NCBI RefSeq assembly: GCF_014237835.1
Contig: NZ_JACJVI010000008.1
Location: forward strand, 186,001 to 250,000
DNA length: 64,000 nt
Direction: 5' to 3'
Source of the DNA: Rhizobium sp. AQ_MP
Lineage (GTDB): Bacteria; Pseudomonadota; Alphaproteobacteria; Rhizobiales; Rhizobiaceae
Shown here piece by piece: positions 54,081 through 64,000 of this stretch; the first letter of the stretch is position 1, and each line of letters opens with the position of its first letter. Under the pieces are notes generated by a model. It was not told the DNA's origin. It saw only the letters and a list, made by a program, of their open reading frames with translations, and ran no database searches. The position numbers were made by a program, and so were the translations under genes.

Positions 54081-54151
54081 TTTGACCCACCCGGAGGGAG
54101 ATGATCCCGACCGGTGGCGAAGCTTGCGCTTTTTGACAGCAATAGATTTCC

Positions 54152-54198
54152 CCTCACCCTGAGGCGCCCGACCGCGTCGGGCTTCGAAGGGCGAGGCC
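54152..54198. repeat. REP-like element, copy 1
   Basis: cctcaccctgaggcgcccgac ... cgggcttcgaagggcgaggcc pattern, a CCTCA...GAGG frame around an inner G/C palindrome. Confidence 0.75.
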
Positions 54199-54214
54199 AC
54201 CACCCCTGCCCCAA

Positions 54215-54260
54215 CCTCATGCTGAGGTGCCGGGCTTGCCCGGCCTCGAAGCACGAGGCC
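54215..54260. repeat. REP-like element, copy 2
   Basis: cctcatgctgaggtgccgggc ... gcccggcctcgaagcacgaggcc; same design as copy 1 with an internal gccgggc/gcccggc stem. Confidence 0.8.
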
Positions 54261-54280
54261 ACAGGTACAGCAAGAAAGAG

Positions 54281-54325
54281 GGATGCTTCGAGGCCCGCGC
54301 TTCACGCGGGCACCTCAGCATGAGG
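54281..54325. repeat. REP-like element, copy 3 (inverted)
   Basis: ggatgcttcgaggcccgcg ... cgcgggcacctcagcatgagg, the reverse orientation of copies 1 and 2, inside 50 bp of the DUF378 promoter. Confidence 0.8.
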
Positions 54326-54368
54326 GCGTTCAACCGACCGCAGTCCCCATGGGCGGCAGCAGGCCCCC

Positions 54369-54393
54369 GGAACCAATCTCATTTGAAACTGTT
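54369..54393 (+). promoter_or_regulatory. EcfG-like promoter of the DUF378 gene
   Basis: GGAAC (54369-54373), 16-bp spacer, TGTT (54390-54393); ATG about 32 bp downstream. Confidence 0.6.
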
Positions 54394-54424
54394 AGCCCCA
54401 GACCACACCAACGGAGAGAACATC

Positions 54425-54664
54425 ATGCGCGCCCTCAACCTCGTCACTCTGTTTCTTGTCATCGTCGGCGGCCTCAACTGGCTGCTCGTCGGCATCGCCG
54501 ATTTCGATCTCGTCGCCGCCCTGTTCGGTGGCCAGGATACGGCTCTTGCCACCATCGTCTACGTCCTGGTCGGCCTATCCGCACTCTGGCAGCTCGTGCC
54601 CTTCGTCAAGGCCATGTCGGTTGGCGAGACCCATGCCGAAGCCAATATCGGCAGCCATCGCTAA
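54425..54664 (+). CDS. DUF378 small membrane protein
   Basis: 79 residues, two hydrophobic helices (LVTLFLVIVGGLNWLLVGIA and ALATIVYVLVGLSALWQLVP), with the GGLNWLLVG motif that marks DUF378. RBS GGAGAG. The EcfG-like promoter just upstream suggests stress control, which is also typical for DUF378 genes in rhizobia. Function unknown. Confidence 0.87.
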   Translation: MRALNLVTLFLVIVGGLNWLLVGIADFDLVAALFGGQDTALATIVYVLVGLSALWQLVPFVKAMSVGETHAEANIGSHR

Positions 54665-54689
54665 GTCCGAAGCCGCTCACCCGTCTTGC

Positions 54690-54721
54690 AGCAGGGCCGG
54701 TCGTTCCGGCCCTGCTTTCAT
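54690..54721 (+). terminator. Rho-independent terminator of the DUF378 gene
   Basis: Eleven-base stem agcagggccgg / ccggccctgct with a 5-nt loop, followed by a T-rich tract. Confidence 0.85.
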
Positions 54722-54850
54722 TTCGGTGAATGCAGAGTCCCGAAAAAGTCCGTCCGTCCAGGGCATGGCGGGCGGTCCGGCCAACGCTTCCTTAACGGCA
54801 TGGCGGTATCATGGGCCAGCTTGAAAAGACTGGACGGAGACTTAAGCGAA

Positions 54851-55162
54851 ATGTCCAAGCCGACCTTCCGCTTCACCCATTACGACCTCAAGGAACAGCG
54901 CGCCGGCACGATCATCGAGGTGACGCTTTCCGCCGTCAACAATGTGCGGCTGATGACGCCGACCAACTTCCAGCGCTTCAAGGAAACGCTCGACTACAAG
55001 TTCCTCGGCGGTGTCGCGAAGAAATCGCCGCTCAACATCGTCATCCCCGAAAGCGGTCACTGGCATCTGATCGTCGATATGGAAGGCCATCACGGGCTTG
55101 CCGAATCCAAGGTGAAGATGATCGCCGCCCCGGCCGCCCAGCCGAAGCAGAAGGCCTCGTAA
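54851..55162 (+). CDS. DUF1883 domain protein
   Basis: 103 residues, small soluble beta-rich protein with FRFTHYDLKEQRAGTIIEVTLS at the start and NIVIPESGHWHLIVDMEGHHGLAESKVKM later, which fit DUF1883 (SH3-like fold). RBS GGAGA about 10 bp before the ATG. It has no known function. It is convergent with the amine oxidase gene, whose stop is about 25 bp away. Confidence 0.82.
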   Translation: MSKPTFRFTHYDLKEQRAGTIIEVTLSAVNNVRLMTPTNFQRFKETLDYKFLGGVAKKSPLNIVIPESGHWHLIVDMEGHHGLAESKVKMIAAPAAQPKQKAS

Positions 55163-55188
55163 CAGGACCCGTCCCCGTCTGCGTTCGA

Positions 55189-56601
55189 TCAGCCCTTGCG
55201 CCCGGCCAGCAGCGCTTCAGCGGCCCTTTCGCCACTCATCAGCGCCCCGTGAACGGTGCCGAAATAGTCGGCACTCGTATGCTCGCCGGCGAGAAGCAGG
55301 CGTGGCGAGGCGGGCATGGCGAGCGCCTCGAAATCGGATGGCGAAGCGCCCACCGCAATGAAGGAATAGGCTCCCAGCGCATGGGGATCCCGCGACCAGA
55401 CATGGCGCAAGACGGCCTTTGGCGCGGAGGCCTTCTCGCCGAAGATGTCGCGGAGCACCGCCGTGACATCGGCACGAAGGGCCGCCTCATCCATGGCATC
55501 GACCTTTTCGGCATAATCGCCGCTCGCCACCATGGTCAGCACGGGCGCCTCGTGGATCGGAACCAGATTCAGCATATCGGCGAAACGACCACGGGTTTCT
55601 GCGGCATAGCCGATGAAATGCGGCTCTTCCGGCCAGAAGGCCTCGTCGAAGGCGACGGCGACCTTGGCGAGGCGACCGAAGCCGAGGGCGGCAATCGCCT
55701 TGCGCTGCGGCTCCGGCAGCGGCGGATCGAAGGTGATCGCACCGGACTTCAAGACCCCGAGCGGAACCGTGACGATGCAGTGATCGGCGGTCAGGACACC
55801 GCCTGAGGTTTCGACGGAGACCACGTCGCCGGCATGGCGAACAGCGCGCGCCGTCTGGCCGAGACGGATGTCGAGCCCTTCGGCCAGATAATCGGCAAGC
55901 GTGACATAACCCTCCTTCAGCACCGCATCCGGACCGTCAAAGCTCTCGCCCGCATCGAAATGCAGGGCGGAAATCTGAGCGAGAGGCGCACCGAACTCAC
56001 CCTCGTAGGCGTCAGTCAAAGCCCAGTTGCCGATCGGCTCCTTCAGCAAGGCGGGGTCGAACATCTCGATGATATCGAGCAGCGACTGTTGGGCATCACC
56101 ATCGGCCTCTTCGACGGCCCTGTCCTCGATCACCTCGAGGTCGTCGAAGACATCGTCGAGCTCGAAGTCTTCCGGCTCGGAGCCGCCCCGCTCGAAAACC
56201 TGCCACTGCTCGCCGTCGATGAAAAACGGCGTGGCGCCAGCCTCGGTCGACAGTTCGGCCACCGGATTGCCGTTGAAGCCATGGATGAAGTTTGCACCAT
56301 GCTCGACCGGAATGCCGAGGCTGTGATCGGTGAAGATACGGCCGCCGATGCGATCGCGGGCTTCGAGCACGATGACCTCGGCACCGGCCTCGGCCAGACT
56401 GGAGGCGGCGGTGAGCCCTGCGATTCCAGCCCCGATGACAATGACCTTCAGGCCCTTGCCAGCCCCATCCGCCGCTGTCCCGGACGCCGTCCTCGCACGA
56501 CGCGTTTCCTGCGCCAGCACCTGGCGGGACAGAGGCAAGGCGGAAAGGCTGGAGGCCGCCAGCAGCAGAAGCAGGCGGCGGCGCAGCGGGTCAGGCCGCA
56601 T
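55189..56601 (-). CDS. Flavin monoamine oxidase family protein
   Basis: 470 residues. N-terminal signal peptide (LLLLLAASSLSALPLS) with an RRR before it, then the FAD-binding loop VIGAGIAGLTAASSLAEAGAEVIVLEARDRIGGR, the substrate/FAD region HGANFIHGF, and the C-terminal FAD loop LLLAGEHTSADYFGTVHGALMSGERAA, all as in monoamine/polyamine oxidases. The ATG at 56601 overlaps the GGDEF gene stop by 11 bp, so it is the second gene of that operon. Substrate unknown; likely periplasmic. Confidence 0.85.
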   Translation of the reverse strand: MRPDPLRRRLLLLLAASSLSALPLSRQVLAQETRRARTASGTAADGAGKGLKVIVIGAGIAGLTAASSLAEAGAEVIVLEARDRIGGRIFTDHSLGIPVEHGANFIHGFNGNPVAELSTEAGATPFFIDGEQWQVFERGGSEPEDFELDDVFDDLEVIEDRAVEEADGDAQQSLLDIIEMFDPALLKEPIGNWALTDAYEGEFGAPLAQISALHFDAGESFDGPDAVLKEGYVTLADYLAEGLDIRLGQTARAVRHAGDVVSVETSGGVLTADHCIVTVPLGVLKSGAITFDPPLPEPQRKAIAALGFGRLAKVAVAFDEAFWPEEPHFIGYAAETRGRFADMLNLVPIHEAPVLTMVASGDYAEKVDAMDEAALRADVTAVLRDIFGEKASAPKAVLRHVWSRDPHALGAYSFIAVGASPSDFEALAMPASPRLLLAGEHTSADYFGTVHGALMSGERAAEALLAGRKG

Positions 56602-58084
56602 GGACGGCCACCTTTTCCGCGTTTTGCGCAAGATCCTCGGCGAAGAAGGCGCGGCCACGCCCGCCTTCCTTGGAGGTATAGAGCGCCCGGTCCGCCATTT
56701 CCATGATATCGCCCGCAGATGCGCCGCTTTCCGGTGCAGTTGCAATGCCGAGACTGATGCCGACATCGACCACGGCGCCGGTCGAGAGCGTGATCGGCAG
56801 CGAGACCGAGGAAATGATCGTCTGGGAGAGAAGCGAAAGACGTGTCCGTTCGCGGAAGGCATTGATCAGGATGACGAATTCGTCGCCGCCGACGCGGCTT
56901 ACAAGTCCGAGGTCGCCGACCGCCTCGCGCAGCCGCTCCGCGACGATCCGGATCACCTCGTCTCCGGCCGGATGGCCGTGAATGTCGTTGACTGCCTTGA
57001 AGCGGTCAAGATCGCCGGCGATCACCGCAAAGGGGGCATGGGCGAGCCGGTCTGCAGCATCGTTCAGGGCCTTCTCGAAACAGAGGCGGTTGGCGAGACC
57101 CGAAAGGGCATCGCGATGGGCAAGCTCACGGTTCTGCCGCTCGCTCTCCTCCAGCCGCGCAGACAGGCGGCTGATATAGCGACCGAGGACGAAGCTTGCG
57201 GCAAACAGCAGGCCGCAGAGCAGGAAGACCGCCGGCACGACGATCTTCCAGATGTCGGCGCCGGGTTTGAAGACCTTCCAGCCGAAGCTGCCGAGCAGCT
57301 TTCCGTCAGCGCTCATGATCGGCAAAAGACCATCCGCATTGCGGTTGAAGCTCAGGTCTTCGAATTCCATCTGGCTGTTGATGTCTCCAATGAATTCCGC
57401 ATCGATCGGGCGGGCAGAGACGAGAATGACGGGATCGCCCTCGGGCAAGGCCACCTCCCCGTCGTCGGGCACGATGGCCATGGCCGTGGTCAGCATCACG
57501 TCGCCATCGATTTCGGCAAAACCGAAGGCGGCGATGGCGTGAACTTCCGAGGCAGGCACGGGCTTCTGGCCAAAGCCGCCGTCGATGGTGGTGCGATGGT
57601 CGAGATGGCGGGCCACGGCCTGCTCGGCGATGGCGCGCAGATGGTCGCCGACGGGCAGATCGCGCGCCGTGAGGTCGACCTCGTCGTGCCAGGCTGACAT
57701 CAACAGCCGGCCGCCCGGCGCGATCAGGAAACTGCGCTCATGGCCGAAATCGTACCAGAGCGAGGAGACGAAATCCTCGATGACATAGGAGCTGCGAAAC
57801 TTCAGGGTGATGTATTTGACCGAGCGATCCCAGCGGGCCAGACCCAGTTGATCCCGCGCCATCAGGTTGTGGCGATCCCGCAGAACATTCTCCAGGAGCA
57901 CAACCTGTTTATCGGCTGCAATGTCGTCAGCCTTGCGCGACGAAATGTAACCGACAAAGAGCAGCGAAAGCGCCGAAAGGGTGATGAGAACACAGGCAAA
58001 GACCTTGACCAGTGTCGGCAAGCCAAAGCGCAGCGATCGATCGCCGCCTGGATCGCGCCTCGAATATCCGTCCTTGCCAGCCAT
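56591..58084 (-). CDS. Membrane diguanylate cyclase with CHASE4 sensor
   Basis: 497 residues: N-terminal helix (LVKVFACVLITLSALSLLFVGYI), a periplasmic CHASE4-type domain with LGLARWDRSVKYI, a second helix, and a C-terminal GGDEF domain whose active site RVGGDEFVI is intact. It should synthesise c-di-GMP. The product-inhibition I-site (RxxD five residues before GGDEF) is absent: positions -9 and -6 are both Gly. No EAL domain. Four PilZ-type readers would be possible targets; three PilZ genes lie elsewhere in this window. Confidence 0.9.
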   Translation of the reverse strand: MAGKDGYSRRDPGGDRSLRFGLPTLVKVFACVLITLSALSLLFVGYISSRKADDIAADKQVVLLENVLRDRHNLMARDQLGLARWDRSVKYITLKFRSSYVIEDFVSSLWYDFGHERSFLIAPGGRLLMSAWHDEVDLTARDLPVGDHLRAIAEQAVARHLDHRTTIDGGFGQKPVPASEVHAIAAFGFAEIDGDVMLTTAMAIVPDDGEVALPEGDPVILVSARPIDAEFIGDINSQMEFEDLSFNRNADGLLPIMSADGKLLGSFGWKVFKPGADIWKIVVPAVFLLCGLLFAASFVLGRYISRLSARLEESERQNRELAHRDALSGLANRLCFEKALNDAADRLAHAPFAVIAGDLDRFKAVNDIHGHPAGDEVIRIVAERLREAVGDLGLVSRVGGDEFVILINAFRERTRLSLLSQTIISSVSLPITLSTGAVVDVGISLGIATAPESGASAGDIMEMADRALYTSKEGGRGRAFFAEDLAQNAEKVAVHAA

Positions 58085-58168
58085 GTCATACCCCCTATTT
58101 GGCCGGGGATATTAAGCCGGATCGCTTAAAACCAGCTTAAGCTGAAATGACGATGGACAAATCGATGA

Positions 58169-59478
58169 TCAGCCGCCGCCCCGCTCGCGGCGGAGCTTTG
58201 CCCACCAGTCGAGGCGCTTCCTGATTTCGCGCTCGAAGCCGCGCTCCGGCGGATCGTAGAAGGTCTTGCGGCCCATCTTTTCCGGGAAATAGTCCTGGCC
58301 GGAAAAGGCGTCCGGCTGGTCGTGGTCGTAGAGATAGCCGTCGCCGTAACCTTCGCCCTTCATCAGCTTGGTCGGGGCGTTCAGGATGTGTTTGGGCGGC
58401 AAAAGCGAACCGTGTTCCTTGGCCGCGCGCATGGCTGCCTTGTAGGCGACATAGACACCGTTCGATTTTGGGGCGGTGGCGAGATAGACGCAAGCCTCTG
58501 CCAACGCCAGTTCGCCTTCCGGAGAGCCGAGATAGTCGTACGCGTCCTTGGCGGCATTGCAGACGACCAGCGCCTGCGGATCGGCAAGACCGATATCCTC
58601 GACGGCCATGCGCACCAGCCGGCGGCCGAGATAAAGCGGGTCTTCACCGGCATCGAACATGCGGCAGAGATAGTAGAGGGCTGCATCGGGATCCGAGCCG
58701 CGCACGGCCTTGTGCAGGGCCGAGATCAGATTGTAATGGCCGTCCTGGCCCTTGTCGTAGACCGGCGCGCGGCGCTGGACGATGCGACCAAGACCCTCGG
58801 TGTCGAAGATTTCGCCCGGGCGGGCAGCGCGCCACACTTCTTCGGCCAAGGTGAGTGAGGCACGTCCATCGCCATCGGCCATGCGGATGAGGCTTGCGCG
58901 GGCGTCGGCATCAAGCGGCAGCGGCTTGCCTTCCGTATCCTCGGCGCGCTTGAGCAACGTCTCGATGCTCGCTTCGTCATGGCTCTTGAAGGTCAGTACC
59001 CTCGCCCGCGACAGAAGAGCGGCGTTGAGTTCGAAGCTTGGATTCTCGGTCGTTGCACCGACAAGGATGACGGTGCCGTCTTCCATGACGGGTAGGAAAC
59101 TGTCCTGCTGGGCGCGGTTGAAGCGATGGATCTCGTCGACAAAAAGCAATGTCTGGCGGCCCTCCATGCGCCGCAGACGGGCGCTTTCGAAGACCTTCTT
59201 GAGATCCGCCACGCCGGAAAAGATTGCCGAGATCTGCTCGAAGGCGAGCCCCGCCTCGCCCGAGAGCAGTCGGGCGACGGTGGTCTTGCCGGTGCCCGGC
59301 GGGCCCCAGAAGATCATCGAGCCGAGCGAACCCGACGCGATCATCCGGGCGAGAACGCCGTCCTCGCCGGTCAGATGCTCCTGGCCGGTGACCTCGGCGA
59401 GGCTTTTCGGCCGCAGCCGATCGGCGAGCGGGCGGCGCTCGGCCATTTCCTTCGACATCTGCGGCGCGAAGAGGTCAC

Positions 59479-59482
<4 letters not shown>
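58169..59482 (-). CDS. rarA: Replication-associated recombination protein RarA (MgsA)
   Basis: AAA+ ATPase of 437 residues acting at stalled replication forks. Walker A GPPGTGKTTVARL around residue 61, Walker B TLLFVDEIHRF near 113, sensor 1 VGATTENPSF. Normal length and domain order (AAA+, lid, C-terminal oligomerisation domain with MFDAGEDPLYLGRRLVR). Start overlaps the stop of the protease gene by 4 bp (ATGA), so it is cotranscribed behind it. Confidence 0.94.
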
Positions 59483-60900
<1,418 letters not shown>

Positions 60901-60991
60901 GCGATATGGACGTTCTAGTCCCGGTTCGTGCGCCGGCAAATAGGCAGAACCAAGGAAGACCGATCGCAGATGGGGATAACGCCCCTTCGGC

Positions 60992-62083
60992 TCAAGCCCT
61001 GGCGGCTCCGATGATACGCGTCATCAGTTCGTGCAGTTCGTCGCGGTAGCCGGTGCGCGCCGAAGGTGCTGCTTCATTCGAGGTCATGACGACCGTCAGA
61101 CCGAGGCTCGGAATGATGTAGAGCATCTGGCCGCCATAGCCCCAGGCATAGTTCACCTGCACGCCCCCCATCTGCTTCAAAAACCAGGCATAGCCGTAGC
61201 CATCGCCGTTGAAGACGGAATTGGTGCGCCGGATCCAGCTTTCGCGGATCCATTTCTCGGAGATGAGGCGCCTGCCGTCTTCAGTCACGCCCCCACGACG
61301 GTAAAGTTCCCCGAAGGCATGCAGCGAGCGTGGCGTCATGGCCATCTGGTTGCCGCCCAGATAATAGCCCTGGGGATCGCGGTGCCAGGAGCCGATGCGG
61401 AAGCCTTCGAGCGGCTCCAGCCATTCGCGGGCAAGCGCCAGGGTCGGCTTGCCGGAGACCTTGCTGAGGATGACGGACAAGAGATGGGTCGAGGCGGTCG
61501 AATAGAGCATGCCGCCGCCCGGCTCATCGACGAAATCAGCGGCAAGAGCAAAACGCGTCCAGTTGCGGCTTGCGACCCAGCGGCCGTAATTCGGGCCCGA
61601 CATGCGATCAAGGCCCGCCCGCATCGAGAGCAGATGGCCGATGGTGATCTTCGACAGGCGCGGGTCTGGGTTGGCCGGAAATTCCGAACGCAGCACCGTT
61701 TCGATGCGCTGATCGACGCCTTCCAGCAGACCCTTGTCGATGGCAATGCCGACCAGGGCAGAGACGACGCATTTGGATGCGGACTTGATGTTGGTTGAGC
61801 CCGTGAGCGAACTATTGCCATAGGCACGTTCGCCGATCGTCTGGCCGTTGCGGGTGGCGATCACGGTTTCCAAAGTATCGAGCCGCCGGGCCTCCTCCAA
61901 AAGGGCGGCTATCCGCGGTCGCACCACGTCGAGATCGACTGCGGTTGCGGCCTGGAGAGACGCTGCCGGCTCCGTCGCAGATGGCGCGGGAGGCGCTGCG
62001 GTCTGCGCCAGGGACTTCGAACTCGAGAGGACGGAGACGGCGCTGGAAGCTCCGAGAAGGGAAAGGAAGGTTCGTCTTTGCAT
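60992..62083 (-). CDS. Beta-lactamase-family serine hydrolase (Tat-exported)
   Basis: 363 residues: a Tat-like start (RRTFLSLLGASSAVSVL), then a class C beta-lactamase/esterase fold with SASKCVVSALVG as the SxxK nucleophile motif near residue 101, LGSYST-like and GGGMLYSTAS blocks, and a C-terminal GYGGQMLYIIP in the place of the KTG triad. Members act as esterases, DD-peptidases or penicillin-binding proteins; true beta-lactamase activity is not implied. ATG at 62083. Probably periplasmic. Confidence 0.82.
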   Translation of the reverse strand: MQRRTFLSLLGASSAVSVLSSSKSLAQTAAPPAPSATEPAASLQAATAVDLDVVRPRIAALLEEARRLDTLETVIATRNGQTIGERAYGNSSLTGSTNIKSASKCVVSALVGIAIDKGLLEGVDQRIETVLRSEFPANPDPRLSKITIGHLLSMRAGLDRMSGPNYGRWVASRNWTRFALAADFVDEPGGGMLYSTASTHLLSVILSKVSGKPTLALAREWLEPLEGFRIGSWHRDPQGYYLGGNQMAMTPRSLHAFGELYRRGGVTEDGRRLISEKWIRESWIRRTNSVFNGDGYGYAWFLKQMGGVQVNYAWGYGGQMLYIIPSLGLTVVMTSNEAAPSARTGYRDELHELMTRIIGAARA

Positions 62084-62173
62084 AGGCAGAAGGTAATGGC
62101 TGCCGCGCGCAAGGAAAGGTCGAAAACGCGCGTCCTCACTGCATCGTGACGCAATCGCTTCAAATCGAAGGGC

Positions 62174-62199
62174 GGAACGTTCTGCCGCTCACGATCGTT
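62174..62199 (+). promoter_or_regulatory. EcfG-type promoter of the LprI-like gene
   Basis: GGAAC (62174-62178), 17-bp spacer, CGTT (62196-62199), exact consensus; ATG 28 bp further on. Confidence 0.65.
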
Positions 62200-62227
62200 G
62201 CCCCGGCAAGTCGAAAGGAGACCAACC

Positions 62228-62626
62228 ATGTCCCGCACCCGCTTCCTCACGAGCAGCCTTGCCGCCCTTACGCTCGCTGCACCACTGATCACCGCCCTGC
62301 CCCAGTCTGCGCGGGCTGCAAGCTTCGACTGCCGCACGCCGGGCCTTGCCCCAGACGAGGCGGCGATCTGCCAGAACATCGACCTCAACGACATGGATGT
62401 GCGGATGGTCACCACCTTTGAGCTCCTGCGCGAGGTCCTGCCCATGGGCAGCCGCGGCGCACTCGAGACCGCGCAGATCGAATGGCTGGAGAAGCGGCGC
62501 GCCTGCGAAGCCAATCTCGACTGCCTCGCGGCCGCCTATGCCAGCCGCATGGCGGAGCTTAGAAATGCAGTTGGCGAGGTCATCAAGATGACCGAGACGC
62601 AGGGGCAGACGACGCAATCCAATTAG
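62228..62626 (+). CDS. LprI/DUF1311-like secreted protein
   Basis: 132 residues with signal peptide (LTSSLAALTLAAPLITALP) and the cysteine pattern ASFDCRTPGLAPDEAAICQN and RRACEANLDCLAAAYASRMAEL, which fit the DUF1311/LprI family (lysozyme-inhibitor-like). The EcfG-type promoter upstream suggests stress induction. ATG 62228 is used; the frame opens ten codons upstream without a signal peptide. Inhibitor activity is inferred from the family. Confidence 0.8.
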   Translation: MSRTRFLTSSLAALTLAAPLITALPQSARAASFDCRTPGLAPDEAAICQNIDLNDMDVRMVTTFELLREVLPMGSRGALETAQIEWLEKRRACEANLDCLAAAYASRMAELRNAVGEVIKMTETQGQTTQSN

Positions 62627-62779
62627 CGAATTTCCTAATTCCCGATTTACTTTTACAAAAGGCGTAGACATGCGCTCCAAAAACCAAAGCGCTCGGCCTC
62701 AGGTTGCGTGACTGGCGAGCTTCTGGTCTTGTCTTGACCACTGGGGACTCTTCCTCAAGTGCCACAACAAGGAGCCGCG

Positions 62780-63445
62780 ATGACTGCCCCAGTGCTCTAC
62801 GGCGCGGATTATAGTGCCTATGTCCGGATTGTACGCCTCGTTCTGATCGAAAAGGGCGTGGATCATCGTCTACAGCCAATCGACATCTTCTCTCAGGACG
62901 GTGTGCCCGGTTCCTATCGTGACTTGCACCCGTTCGGCAAAATACCCGCTCTGGATCACGACGGCTTCGTCTTGTACGAGACGAGCGCCATCACCCGCTA
63001 TGTCGATGAGGCTTTCGACGGCCCTCCCCTCCAGCCCACTGACGTGCGGCGTCGGGCGGTGATGAATCAGGTCATTGGGATAGCCGACAGCTACCTGTAC
63101 CCAGACCTCGTCTGGGGGATCTATGTGGAGACTGTCGAAAGGGCCGCCCGCGGGAGCCCGGTGGACCAGGAACGCCTCGCACATGCAGTTTCACGCGCAT
63201 CGCACGACCTCGGTATCGTCGCAGGCTTCGTTGACGAAAGCCGGTGGATGGCAGGTCCAGACATCAGCCTCGCGGATTTTCACCTGGCGCCGATGGTCGG
63301 ATACCTGTTGAAGGCTCCGGTCGGCCCCGAATTGTTGGCGATGCACCCGCGCCTTGCAGCGTGGTGGCATGCTCTCTGCGAGAGAGCGAGCATGGTTCAG
63401 CTGTTGAACGGTCCGGGCGAAGAAGAGCGCTTTAGCGCGGAGTGA
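62780..63445 (+). CDS. Glutathione S-transferase family protein
   Basis: 221 residues: an N-terminal thioredoxin-like domain with PVLYGADYSAYVRIVRLVLIEKGV, the GSH-binding turn HPFGKIPALDHDGFVLYETSAITRYV (cis-Pro and ES pair), and a helical C-terminal domain ending DISLADFHLAPMVGYLL. No catalytic Cys is seen at the usual position, so a Ser/Tyr-type GST. ATG 62780 follows AAGGAGC. Confidence 0.88.
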   Translation: MTAPVLYGADYSAYVRIVRLVLIEKGVDHRLQPIDIFSQDGVPGSYRDLHPFGKIPALDHDGFVLYETSAITRYVDEAFDGPPLQPTDVRRRAVMNQVIGIADSYLYPDLVWGIYVETVERAARGSPVDQERLAHAVSRASHDLGIVAGFVDESRWMAGPDISLADFHLAPMVGYLLKAPVGPELLAMHPRLAAWWHALCERASMVQLLNGPGEEERFSAE

Positions 63446-63451
63446 GCGGCG

Positions 63452-64000
63452 TCAGGCCACCCCTTCGCCCCCTTCCGAGTTTGCGCCAAGCCAGGCGACA
63501 AAGGCCTTCACGGGCGGTCGTTTGGCAGCCGCGGGTGCCACCGTCGCAAAGTAGGCGGTGCCGAGGTCAAGCGCGGCGTCGGGCCAGGGCTTGAGACTGC
63601 CATCGGCGACGAGCGCGTCGGTGATCGAGCGCCAACCGAGCATCAGCCCGCGGCGGTCCAGCGCCGCCTGCACCGCCTGCACATAGTTGTCGAAGATGTG
63701 GGACTGGCCACGCGGTTTGGGCAGGCCGCGCCTGCCGAGATAATCGGTCCAGCCCTCCCAGTGACGCGCCTCGACCGTGCGGACATGGATCAGCGGCGCT
63801 GCGTCCAGACCCTCGCCCTTGGCCAGCAGGCTTTCCACCAGCGCTGGGTGACCGACGGGACAGACGATCTCGGAGAAGAGACGCAAGGTGGTGCCGTCCG
63901 TCCAGGTGCCACGGCCGTAGCGCAGGACAAGATCGGTCCCCGGCCAGATCTGCGGCAGGTCGGTGGGTGGCACCTGCACATTGACGAAGAGGCCGGGGTT
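63452..64000 (-). CDS. LysR-family transcriptional regulator, C-terminal part (cut by window edge)
   Basis: About 183 codons, the effector-binding domain of a GcvA-like LysR regulator: LVLRYGRGTWTDG, LFSEIVCPVGHPALVESLLAKG, FDNYVQAVQAALDRRGLMLGW. The N-terminal HTH is outside the window. Its stop is only 6 bp from the stop of the convergent GST gene. Target genes unknown. Confidence 0.85.
   Translation of the reverse strand, partial: NPGLFVNVQVPPTDLPQIWPGTDLVLRYGRGTWTDGTTLRLFSEIVCPVGHPALVESLLAKGEGLDAAPLIHVRTVEARHWEGWTDYLGRRGLPKPRGQSHIFDNYVQAVQAALDRRGLMLGWRSITDALVADGSLKPWPDAALDLGTAYFATVAPAAAKRPPVKAFVAWLGANSEGGEGVA

Noticed and set aside
51790..54325. CRISPR array
   Set aside because: Repeats are few, palindromic, irregularly spaced and of different sizes; no cas gene.

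Overview
The window looks like the chromosome of a Rhizobiaceae-type alphaproteobacterium (Rhizobium/Agrobacterium/Sinorhizobium relatives). Support comes from an ExoR-type exopolysaccharide regulator, a PopZ/DUF2497 gene next to valS, a long B12-dependent ribonucleotide reductase (nrdJ), the argS-dgt-erpA-xthA block, rhizobial intergenic palindromes, and several GGAAC-N16/17-(C/T)GTT promoter motifs typical of EcfG (general stress) sigma factors. No insertion sequence, integrase, rRNA or CRISPR array was seen. Both ends cut a gene: a SPOR-type protein at the left and a LysR regulator at the right.

Layout. 1-16 kb is mostly housekeeping on the minus strand: SPOR-type gene, argS, dgt, then erpA-xthA (+), exoR, a FadL-type porin, valS, a popZ-like gene, a pcm-family methyltransferase, tRNA-Cys and tRNA-Asn, and a photolyase. 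16-31 kb holds a lipoprotein, a Phd/VapC-type toxin-antitoxin pair, cysK, an AlaX-type editing protein, a mercaptopyruvate sulfurtransferase fused to a GNAT domain, a DUF4344 metallopeptidase, a DUF1203 remnant, divergent ald/aldR, two PilZ proteins, a cpdB-type nucleotidase, a divergent LysR/azoR pair, HlyU and ilvA. 31-47 kb carries trkH, tRNA-Leu, a third PilZ protein, wrbA, a MoCF-domain protein, a universal stress protein behind an FNR/FixK-type box, gpt, a DUF2231 plus sorbosone-dehydrogenase-like pair, an ArsR-SRPBCC operon with two operators, two small stress-type membrane proteins on divergent EcfG-like promoters, and a chemoreceptor.

47-64 kb starts with nrdJ, preceded by tandem NrdR boxes at 31-bp phase and a perfect DnaA box. 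After nrdJ comes a repeat island (about 51.7-54.3 kb) with an A/T-rich membrane-protein gene, a DUF559 nuclease-like gene, a DUF1508-like mini-gene, two identical 86-bp repeat cores, three REP-like elements and a hairpin-dense noncoding stretch that I cannot assign. Then come DUF378 and DUF1883 genes, a GGDEF/CHASE4-amine oxidase operon, a rarA-degP operon, a serine hydrolase, an LprI-like protein behind an EcfG-like promoter, and a glutathione S-transferase.

The best leads beyond routine annotation are the inferred EcfG regulon scattered through the window, the NrdR/DnaA control region of nrdJ, the sulfurtransferase-GNAT fusion, and the unassigned structured region at 53.5-54.1 kb. Domain assignments are from reading the translations by eye; no database search was run.
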